Shown: piece by piece, positions 1 to 8,533 of the stretch
How positions within the stretch are numbered: the first letter of the stretch is position 1
Layout: every line of letters begins with the position of its first letter
Origin: Alistipes provencensis
GTDB lineage: Bacteria; Bacteroidota; Bacteroidia; Bacteroidales; Rikenellaceae
Direction of reading: 5' to 3'
Length of the DNA: 64,000 nt
Assembly: GCF_900083545.1 (NCBI RefSeq)
Contig: NZ_LT559262.1
Span: 1,030,397 to 1,094,396, forward strand
Program-made: the position numbers and the translations under genes
The notes under the pieces: generated by a model
Database searches by the model: none
Told to the model about the DNA's origin: nothing
Seen by the model: the letters and a program-made list of their open reading frames with translations, nothing else

Positions 1-405
1 ATTCTCCGAGTCCCCGGTCCTGACAATGACCCACCGAGACAACGTGCGGTCATACGACACCCCGTCCCGCACTACATAGCGGTCGAAAGTCCGGTCGAAA
101 ACAAGTTCCTTCTTCCCGTTCCCGAGCCGGCACCGGAACGCCCCGGCATCGCCTATCTCCCCGAACGGCATCAGCTCACAGAGGCTGAACGGACCGTCGC
201 CTTCGATCCGCCCGCAAACCCTTATCGCCCTCAACCCGGCATCGATCCGCGTCACGGCACAAGGAAACCCAGCATTCAGGTAATTCCGGATATTTCCGGC
301 TAATTCCGACTCCTTCTCCGAGAAACCGGAAGGGCATCCCGCACTTTGCAGACACAGCCCCGATACCGTCATCGTGACGGCCAACAACAAAATCTTCGCT
401 TTCAT
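1..405 (-). CDS. Exported protein, partial (N-terminal 135 residues), DUF5722-like
   Basis: Function not established. The frame opens at ATG 405 and runs without a stop off the left edge of the window, so only the N-terminus is visible. A lysine-containing hydrophobic start (MKAKILLLAVTM) looks like a signal peptide, with a possible but poor lipoprotein cysteine at residue 24. The following region contains motifs such as FSLCELMPFGE and SYDRTLSRWVIV, which remind me of Bacteroidota DUF5722 proteins; this is recollection, not a search result. The start lies 9 bases after the stop of the glycosidase-like gene, so the two are very probably one operon and may act on the same glycan. Confidence 0.6.
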   Translation of the reverse strand, partial: MKAKILLLAVTMTVSGLCLQSAGCPSGFSEKESELAGNIRNYLNAGFPCAVTRIDAGLRAIRVCGRIEGDGPFSLCELMPFGEIGDAGAFRCRLGNGKKELVFDRTFDRYVVRDGVSYDRTLSRWVIVRTGDSEN

Positions 406-414
406 GGGAATATT

Positions 415-3105
415 TTAGTCGAATTCCAGAACTATATGCGCAGACCCGTTGAAATCGTCTACCATCACCGTTTCCGTTTCGGGCAGATAGCGACCGCCGG
501 AAACTTTCACTGCCCGGCAATTTCCGGGATGCGGAAGCCTTACGGCCACACGGTGCGGTTTACGATCCCCCGTACAAGTGACAACGGCTTCGATCCGCCC
601 CTCCTTCAACCCTTCGGCGATCACATCCACAGCCCCGAAATAACTCCGCACGCCTTTCAGGACAATCCGTTTCCCGGTCTCGAGCCAAGCCCTGGGGATT
701 GTCCGGAAGAGATTCAGCGTATCGCCCTGCTCCTGATAGAGCATCCAGCGGGTCTCCATCAGAAATCCGGCCTCCTCATGCGTCTTATGGGAGCTCAGAC
801 GATAAAAATGCTCCCAAAAGCTATATGTTTCCCGGTCGGCATGGGCCGACACGGTGGTATAATAAGCATCGAGGAACGGTTTGGCCTGTCCCGTTTGTAA
901 CATCCACCAGTTCAGTTTACCGTAATAGGGCTGGCTGAAACCCGTGTTCCCCTGACACATCAGCTCTCTGATATAAGTCATCAACATCCGGGAAAGCGAC
1001 TCCTCCGGTCCGAATACCTCCCCGAACACCAGATATGCAGGCCCCAAACCCGCATCGGGCGCGGTAAAGGTTCCGTGCGAACGGAATTTTTCCGGTTTCT
1101 GATACAGCAGCCGGGGGCCGGGGGCCTCGGTCCAGGGTGGAAGCGTCGGGCTCCAAGTCCCATCACCCAACGGCACAACGGGCGATGTCGCCCAACTATC
1201 CAGTGCAGCTTTGCGTATCGAACGCCGCCAATCGTCGGCCTCGGCACGCAGGCCCTCCGCCTCGGGCCTTCCCAATGCCTCCATCACTTCGGCCATACGG
1301 CTCATGCCCAGATATCCATAGGCATTGAGCATGAACTGATGGTAACTGTCTTCGGGATCGGCCACTTTCCCGCTGATCATCCCCGAACCGTCTTTGCCGT
1401 CGCGTGCACGCCATTCGGTCAGGAACTCGCAGGCTTTCAATAACCGGGAGAGCATTCTCCCGATCCAGACCGTATCACGGGTATATCGAAAATACTCCCC
1501 GACGCACCACAACACGGCCCCGGTCTCGATCGTATAACCGTAATAGTTCATGATCTGCCCGTTGTCCTGCTGCGTAGCCATAAAATAATCGAGCGACCTG
1601 CGGGCCAGATCGGTCCACCCCATCGAGCAATAAAACTGGATAATCGGTGCACTCTCCGTCCCGATAGGGGAATAGACCCCGACTTTGGCAGCCAGCGGCT
1701 TGTCGGGGCCCTCGCCGATCGTATTCAGGTCGAGGTGCAACAACCCGGCATGTACCATTTCGTCGATCCGCTTCTCCGGCAGGCTGACCTGCGCAGCGAC
1801 GGCGAGTCGCTCCTTCCAATAAGCCTTGCAGTTCTCAAAGACCTGTACGAACGGTCTTTCGGCAAGCTGTTCAGCCCGGGCACGGGAAATCGGCGAATGG
1901 GGCATCCGGAACTCGAAACAGGCCGTATCGCCCGGCTGCAGCAAGACCGCCAGCTCCTCATTGGGCATCGGGCACCCGTTCCACCGGGATACGCAGAACA
2001 CCCGCTCTCCGGAATATCCGGAAAAGCCCGTTCCGCCCTCAAACCCATAGGCCGCACCCACGCCCGGAACGGGAACCTTGACCCAGGCATACCGGGGCAC
2101 ACGCCCCGTGTTGCGTATCTCGGTCCGGCAATAAAGCACCGTTTCTTCTGCGGGTGTCTTCACCTGCGAACGGATTTCTTTCAATTGTTTTTGTTGCGTT
2201 TCCGTAAAAACCCGGCCCGGGCTATACGAATCAGAAATCATAAAATGCGTTCCCTGCACAGCGCCGGCACCAAGAGGTGAATTTTCGAGTGCGGCGAACA
2301 ATATAGAGTGATAGACTACATCGTCATCACGCATCTCCGAGTGATAAATCGGCAAAACGCCCTCTTCCAAGGAACGACGGATATTGTTCAGTGCCCCGAC
2401 ACCCCGCCCCAGAGCATACCGGTAGAACAGCGGATGGCCGCCCGTCTCCGGAAGGCCGAAAGCCGACGAAGACATCGTGGGCTTAACGATTTTGTCTTCA
2501 TTAGGGCTGTCCTGCAACTCTTCGGTAATCTCGAACATACGCATATCCCGGCCCAGTCCCAGCCAAATGGGAACGCTCATGTTCCGCGTACAGGGTGCTA
2601 TCCGGTCGAAAGCGGCCTCGGGTTCCCGCTCGGTTCGCTGCGCTTTGGTCAAAAGCCCGCGCGAAAGAATCCCGCGTTCTATCCCTGCATAATCCCGGCC
2701 ATCCGTCGCAGGAACGACAATGGCGCCATAGCAGGGCAGGTAGATCGGACAGGAATCCTGCACGTCCCGGAGGAAAAAAGAAAAGGCATGGGCAGAGGTC
2801 CTTACCGTCACCAGCGTCGGCTCAGGTCCGGGAGCCAAATCCGGAGAGGCAATCTGCAACTCCAATCCCGGAAACTGCCGCCCCACAATACGGAATCCAT
2901 CTCCCCTGACCGCCCGGTCCGAGCCTATGACCTGCATCCGGCACAATTCCCCGTTATGCACCTCGATATTCCCGGAAATCCCAGACTTGTTCCACAAAAT
3001 ACGAATCGTGGAGACATTCCGGCCGGTTTGTGCCGGAAGCTGCCAACACATCAGATATACAGATGCCCCGAAAAGAACGCACACCCGTAACAGTATCCTG
3101 CTCAT
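415..3105 (-). CDS. Secreted six-hairpin glycosidase-like protein
   Basis: An 896-residue protein with an N-terminal signal peptide (MSRILLRVCVLFGASVYLMC, cleavage near PAQ), so it is probably periplasmic or surface-exposed. The C-terminal half has repeated helical hairpins and aromatic/acidic patches such as QDNGQIMNYYGYTIE and DPEDSYHQFMLNAYGYLG, typical of (alpha/alpha)6-barrel glycoside hydrolases. The N-terminal half is beta-rich. I cannot assign a GH family number or name the catalytic acids. The frame is open 31 codons further upstream, but that part overlaps a TATCTTTG promoter element at 3131-3138, so the ATG at 3105 is preferred. It leads an operon with the gene ending at the left edge. 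Confidence 0.65.
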   Translation of the reverse strand: MSRILLRVCVLFGASVYLMCWQLPAQTGRNVSTIRILWNKSGISGNIEVHNGELCRMQVIGSDRAVRGDGFRIVGRQFPGLELQIASPDLAPGPEPTLVTVRTSAHAFSFFLRDVQDSCPIYLPCYGAIVVPATDGRDYAGIERGILSRGLLTKAQRTEREPEAAFDRIAPCTRNMSVPIWLGLGRDMRMFEITEELQDSPNEDKIVKPTMSSSAFGLPETGGHPLFYRYALGRGVGALNNIRRSLEEGVLPIYHSEMRDDDVVYHSILFAALENSPLGAGAVQGTHFMISDSYSPGRVFTETQQKQLKEIRSQVKTPAEETVLYCRTEIRNTGRVPRYAWVKVPVPGVGAAYGFEGGTGFSGYSGERVFCVSRWNGCPMPNEELAVLLQPGDTACFEFRMPHSPISRARAEQLAERPFVQVFENCKAYWKERLAVAAQVSLPEKRIDEMVHAGLLHLDLNTIGEGPDKPLAAKVGVYSPIGTESAPIIQFYCSMGWTDLARRSLDYFMATQQDNGQIMNYYGYTIETGAVLWCVGEYFRYTRDTVWIGRMLSRLLKACEFLTEWRARDGKDGSGMISGKVADPEDSYHQFMLNAYGYLGMSRMAEVMEALGRPEAEGLRAEADDWRRSIRKAALDSWATSPVVPLGDGTWSPTLPPWTEAPGPRLLYQKPEKFRSHGTFTAPDAGLGPAYLVFGEVFGPEESLSRMLMTYIRELMCQGNTGFSQPYYGKLNWWMLQTGQAKPFLDAYYTTVSAHADRETYSFWEHFYRLSSHKTHEEAGFLMETRWMLYQEQGDTLNLFRTIPRAWLETGKRIVLKGVRSYFGAVDVIAEGLKEGRIEAVVTCTGDRKPHRVAVRLPHPGNCRAVKVSGGRYLPETETVMVDDFNGSAHIVLEFD

Positions 3106-3130
3106 AATTTTTTCATTTGGTGATTTACTG

Positions 3131-3138
3131 CAAAGATA
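3131..3138 (-). promoter_or_regulatory. Bacteroidota -7 element for the glycosidase-like gene
   Basis: TATCTTTG on the minus strand matches TAnnTTTG and lies 25 bases before the ATG at 3105. No convincing -33 TTG is visible at the usual distance. Confidence 0.5.
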
Positions 3139-3204
3139 AACGGCGGTCGAAACACTCCGGATGATAATCCCGTTCAAAATCCTCCGTTTTCTATTCAAAA
3201 GAGC

Positions 3205-3413
3205 AAATTACGGCACAAGAACAACCGTCAGCTCACCGAGTTTTCGGGCGACATGGCCTTTCAGATCAGCGAATCTCGCTACAGCCAGACGGATATCGGC
3301 TAACGCTGCCTTCATGTTGCGAGTGAGTAAATACCGCTCTCCCTGATAACGAAAGAGCTTGTCAAGGGAGGGTAGAGGCAGGTTCAAGCCGGCACATAGT
3401 TACTGGGCTGCAC
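3205..3413 (-). pseudogene. Possible remnant of a short open frame
   Basis: On the minus strand an open frame of about 65 codons ends at a TAA near 3205 and contains the coding-like run MKAALADIRLAVARFADLKG. No start codon with a promoter is seen before it; an internal ATG lies near 3315. The opposite strand also has a coding-like frame here, so this could be a decayed gene on either strand or chance. Family not recognised. Confidence 0.2.
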
Positions 3414-3724
3414 GAGTTCAAGGGATTCGAGGGTCAATCAACAAAGCCACAGATCCACACGATCATATTGCCCGAACCGACTTCATTTCATTCATCCTAA
3501 CTAGCACATAAACTGTTCGAGCATTTTGTATTCTGACCGTAATAATACTTCTTGTTCTAGTTCGTTTCAACAAGAACTTTGTATGCTTGAGAAAATGTAA
3601 TACCCATGGATAAAATACCGCCCTTTTTATGTTTCTTACAATTGGTTATTTGAAATGCGGCATTTGAACGCAATAGACTGAAAATAAACCGTTGCCTTCT
3701 CGTTACCTATTCTCCTATACAAAA

Positions 3725-3756
3725 ATGTAACGACTCGAATTATCGAATCGTTACAT
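3725..3756. promoter_or_regulatory. 32-base near-perfect palindrome, operator-like
   Basis: Arms ATGTAACGACTCGA and TCGAATCGTTACAT flank a four-base centre, with one mismatched pair. There is no T-tract after it on either strand, so it suits a protein-binding operator better than a terminator. It lies 75 bases beyond the stop of the sensor kinase gene. Binding partner unknown. Confidence 0.45.
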
Positions 3757-3832
3757 CTGTTTAATTCCACTCTCCGCAAGGGCCCTTTTCAATTCATATC
3801 GTCCACCGGTTAAAAAGAGGGACTGGCGCTGC

Positions 3833-5797
<1,965 letters not shown>

Positions 5798-5959
5798 AGA
5801 TTCATTTTTACCTCCCGGCGGAAATGGCCCGTTTCCGGATTTTCCGCCCGAAGGGACCGCCCGGAAGATTATCATATCCGGCCTTTCATCGCCCACTTTC
5901 GTTTTGCAGCAACACCTGATGAAAAGCACTTTTTGGAAAACGGAGCAAGGGGTTTGGCA

Positions 5960-5967
5960 CAAAAATA
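5960..5967 (-). promoter_or_regulatory. Candidate -7 element for the sensor kinase gene
   Basis: TATTTTTG on the minus strand matches TAnnTTTG, 162 bases before ATG 5797. It would give a long leader. No clear -33 element. Confidence 0.3.
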
Positions 5968-6071
5968 CCAAAAATTTCGGAAATAACCCGCTCACCGACA
6001 AAAATCTATCGAAACAGACCGTTTTTGTGGGCTTATCACTCCGAAATTGTTAATAATCCAATTATTTTACC

Positions 6072-6079
6072 TATATTTG
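6072..6079 (+). promoter_or_regulatory. -7 element of the exopolysaccharide operon
   Basis: TATATTTG matches TAnnTTTG, and a TTG lies about 22 bases upstream. It would give an untranslated leader of roughly 80 bases before ATG 6168. Confidence 0.5.
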
Positions 6080-6167
6080 TAAAATTAAAAAGCGACGGGA
6101 TAACCGCTTTTCAATTTTTTACCACATTTACAATTTACACCCGCACGGGAGCGGACACATTTTATAC

Positions 6168-6536
6168 ATGAGCAAGAAATCAATACTGATTGTCGACGAT
6201 AAAGAGCAGATCGCCAAAATTCTGTATGCATATCTCCACAGGGACTACGATTGCATGTACAAACAAAACCCCGTCGAAGCACTCGCATGGATGCAGAAGG
6301 GCAATGTCCCCGATCTGATCATCTCGGATATCCGCATGCCCGAAATGCGCGGCGACGAGTTCCTGAACCACCTCAAACACAACGAGCTGTTCCGCGGGAT
6401 ACCCGTCGTGATGCTCTCCAGCGAGGACAGCACCACGGAGCGCATCCGCCTGCTGGAAGAGGGCGCCGAGGACTACATCGTCAAGCCTTTCAACCCGATG
6501 GAGCTCAAAATACGCATCAAAAAGATTCTGGATTGA
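6168..6536 (+). CDS. Single-domain response regulator (CheY-like receiver)
   Basis: 122 residues forming one receiver domain and nothing else. The acidic pair D10-D11, phospho-acceptor D54 (LIISDIRMP), a serine pair at 84-85 in place of the usual Thr/Ser, and K106 (DYIVKPFNP) are all present, so it should be phosphorylatable. With no DNA-binding output it must act by protein contact or phosphotransfer. Its stop overlaps the start of the sugar transferase gene (ATTGA), which implies translational coupling. The divergent kinase is the obvious phosphodonor candidate; the target may be the pseudo-receiver on the transferase. Those links are inference. Confidence 0.9.
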   Translation: MSKKSILIVDDKEQIAKILYAYLHRDYDCMYKQNPVEALAWMQKGNVPDLIISDIRMPEMRGDEFLNHLKHNELFRGIPVVMLSSEDSTTERIRLLEEGAEDYIVKPFNPMELKIRIKKILD

Positions 6537-7705
6537 AATACCCGGTCATCTATATCAAAGGCAGAGGCGACCACACGGCCCGTTTCGCCGAACTTACCGG
6601 CGGAAAAATGCGCGTCGTCACCGACATCAGGTCCGCGGCGCAGGCCCTGACGGCCCTGCATGCCGACCATGCCGTAATCCTTTACGAACAGCGCGACACC
6701 GAGACCGACAGCGGCAACATCCGCTTCCTGCGGTCACGGTTTCCCGGAACGGGAATCATCCTGATCGCCTCGGCACCGCTCGAGGACACACAGCGCCGCA
6801 GTTACCTGCGCGCCGGGGTCAACAGCGCCGTGACGGGCGACATCACCGCGGAGGATTTCCTCCGCACGGTGCAGTTCATCACCGATTACTCGTTCTCGCA
6901 CAAGCCGGCGACCGAACAAGGCGGGGAGGTGAAGATGTTCCGCATGCCGCTCTGGAAACGCACGTTCGACATCGTGGCGTCGCTCGGAGCGATCGTCGTA
7001 CTCTCGCCGCTGCTGCTTGTCGTGGCCATTGCCGTCAGACTCGACAGCCCGGGGCCGGTGATCTACAAATCGAAGCGCGTGGGGAGCAACTACCGGGTCT
7101 TCGACTTCCTGAAATTCCGTTCGATGCGCAGCGATGCCGACCGCCGGCTCAAGGAACTGAGCGACCTGAACCAGTATGCCGCGGAGGAGGAACCCGACGC
7201 CGACGCCGCAAAGATATCGCTCGACGAGGAGGAGATGAAGAAACTGCTCGCCGACATGGAAAACGGCATGCTGTTCGCCGACGACTTCGCCATTCCCGAG
7301 GAGGAACACCACCAGATCGTGGAAACCGAGCAGGAAAACGCATTCGTGAAGATCGAGAACGACCCGCGCATCACGCGGCTGGGACGCTTCCTGCGCAAAT
7401 ACAGCATCGACGAACTGCCGCAGTTGTTCAATATCCTGCGCGGCGACATGTCGGTGGTGGGCAACCGCCCGCTGCCGCTCTACGAGGCCGAGCGCCTGAC
7501 CAGCGACGAGTATATCGAACGCTTCATGTGCCCCTCGGGCCTCACGGGGCTGTGGCAGGTCGAAAAACGCGGACACGCCGGCAAGCTCTCGCCCGAGCAG
7601 CGCAAACAGCTCGACATCCGCTACGCCCGGGAGATGTCCCCGTGGCTCGACCTGAAAATAATTTTACGGACGTTCACGGCATTCATCCAGAAAGAAAACG
7701 TTTAG
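6533..7705 (+). CDS. Polyprenyl-phosphate sugar-phosphate transferase with N-terminal pseudo-receiver
   Basis: Predicted initiator of exopolysaccharide synthesis that moves a sugar-1-phosphate onto undecaprenyl phosphate at the inner membrane. Residues 1-125 look like a receiver fold without phosphorylation residues: Tyr51 sits where Asp is expected (VILYEQ) and Gly replaces the conserved Lys. Residues 139-390 are a bacterial sugar transferase: a membrane hairpin (LSPLLLVVAIAV), KFRSMR, DELPQLFN, GDMSVVGNRP and GLTGLWQV. Residues 203-270 form an acidic insertion longer than usual. The TTG start at 6533 overlaps the upstream stop; ATG 6608 is an alternative that would cut into the N-terminal domain. 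Confidence 0.85.
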   Translation: MKYPVIYIKGRGDHTARFAELTGGKMRVVTDIRSAAQALTALHADHAVILYEQRDTETDSGNIRFLRSRFPGTGIILIASAPLEDTQRRSYLRAGVNSAVTGDITAEDFLRTVQFITDYSFSHKPATEQGGEVKMFRMPLWKRTFDIVASLGAIVVLSPLLLVVAIAVRLDSPGPVIYKSKRVGSNYRVFDFLKFRSMRSDADRRLKELSDLNQYAAEEEPDADAAKISLDEEEMKKLLADMENGMLFADDFAIPEEEHHQIVETEQENAFVKIENDPRITRLGRFLRKYSIDELPQLFNILRGDMSVVGNRPLPLYEAERLTSDEYIERFMCPSGLTGLWQVEKRGHAGKLSPEQRKQLDIRYAREMSPWLDLKIILRTFTAFIQKENV

Positions 7706-7708
7706 ACT

Positions 7709-8521
7709 ATGAAAAAGATCCTGCTCCTCCCCGTCCTGCTGACGCTCCCGGTCCTGCTCCGGGCTCAGGCTCCGGCTTCGCAGGCCGCCGCCGACAGCCT
7801 TCCGGCTGCAACGCCTCATACGAACTATACCGATCTGGCGCGCATGTCGGCCGAAACCTATATCAACCTCCATCTGCCGCCGCTGTACGTCCTGCTGGAA
7901 AACGCCCGCGAGCGGTCGCCGCAGGTCAACCAGTTCGCGTCGACCAAGGAACAGGAGGAGCGCGAGATCAAGACCCTGCGCCGTTCATGGCTCAAGAACA
8001 TCAAGCTCAACGCCCAGTACAGCTATGGCTCGACGGACGTCAACAGCCAGATATATCAGGATATAAACCTCCCGATCATCCAAAACGTCACGGGAACCAC
8101 CCAAGCGTGGTGGACCGTAGGCGCGGGCATCTCGCTGCCGCTCGACGAGATTTTCAACCGCCGCAACCGCATCAAGCAGCAGCGCAAGCGGCTCGAAAGC
8201 ATCGAGTACGAGATGAACAGTTGGTACGACGAAATCTGCCTGAAGATCATCGAGGCATACACCTCGGCCGTCGAGAACCTCTCGCTGCTGGAGTCCTCGG
8301 CCCGGTCGATGGTGGCCGCCAAGGCCCAGTACATCGCCGCCGAATCGGACTTCGTGAACGGTAAGATCGACGCCCAGACGCTCAGCCGTCAGAAAAGCAT
8401 CGAGAGTTCGGCCGTCAGGGAGTACGAACAGACCCGTTCGCTGCTCAACAAGGCCCTGCTGCAACTGGAGGTGCTCTCGAAGACCCCGATCATCAGCCAG
8501 CCGACCAATTCCACCCGTTAA
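7709..8521 (+). CDS. TolC-like outer-membrane efflux protein, short form
   Basis: 270 residues with a signal peptide (MKKILLLPVLLTLPVLLRAQ) and long amphipathic helices (residues about 60-90 and 160-265) around a predicted strand region (AQYSYGSTDVNSQ, WWTVGAGISLPL). This resembles one of the two structural repeats of TolC-type proteins, which usually run to 430-480 residues. It lies 3 bases after the transferase gene and just before the chain-length protein, so it probably belongs to polymer export. No Wza-type channel is present in the window. It may work as a higher-order oligomer or partner a full-size channel coded elsewhere. Confidence 0.7.
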   Translation: MKKILLLPVLLTLPVLLRAQAPASQAAADSLPAATPHTNYTDLARMSAETYINLHLPPLYVLLENARERSPQVNQFASTKEQEEREIKTLRRSWLKNIKLNAQYSYGSTDVNSQIYQDINLPIIQNVTGTTQAWWTVGAGISLPLDEIFNRRNRIKQQRKRLESIEYEMNSWYDEICLKIIEAYTSAVENLSLLESSARSMVAAKAQYIAAESDFVNGKIDAQTLSRQKSIESSAVREYEQTRSLLNKALLQLEVLSKTPIISQPTNSTR

Positions 8522-8533
8522 ACCGCCGCGCTT

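Larger units (their letters stand above)
3106..3832. other. Gene-poor, AT-richer intergenic stretch
   Basis: About 0.7 kb separates two minus-strand genes. It holds the glycosidase promoter, a coding-like but unassignable fragment around 3205-3420 and a long palindrome at 3725-3756. The segment 3480-3720 is AT-rich with no recognisable gene. Composition differs from the GC-rich flanks, which would fit an eroded insertion site, but no repeats or transposase remnants are recognised. Confidence 0.5.
5798..6167. other. Divergent regulatory region between kinase and receiver genes
   Basis: 370 bases with candidate promoters on both strands (5960-5967 minus, 6072-6079 plus) and AT-rich sequence from 5930 to 6160. 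No gene, terminator or RNA gene is recognised in it. Confidence 0.5.

Noticed and set aside
3380..3470. T-arm-like GTTCAAGCC that might indicate a tRNA
   Set aside because: The stems do not pair and no acceptor or anticodon arm can be built around it.
5798..6001. Longer N-terminus of the sensor kinase (68 extra residues)
   Set aside because: The extension is cysteine- and proline-rich with no family likeness and overlaps the candidate promoter; ATG 5797 gives a clean signal peptide.
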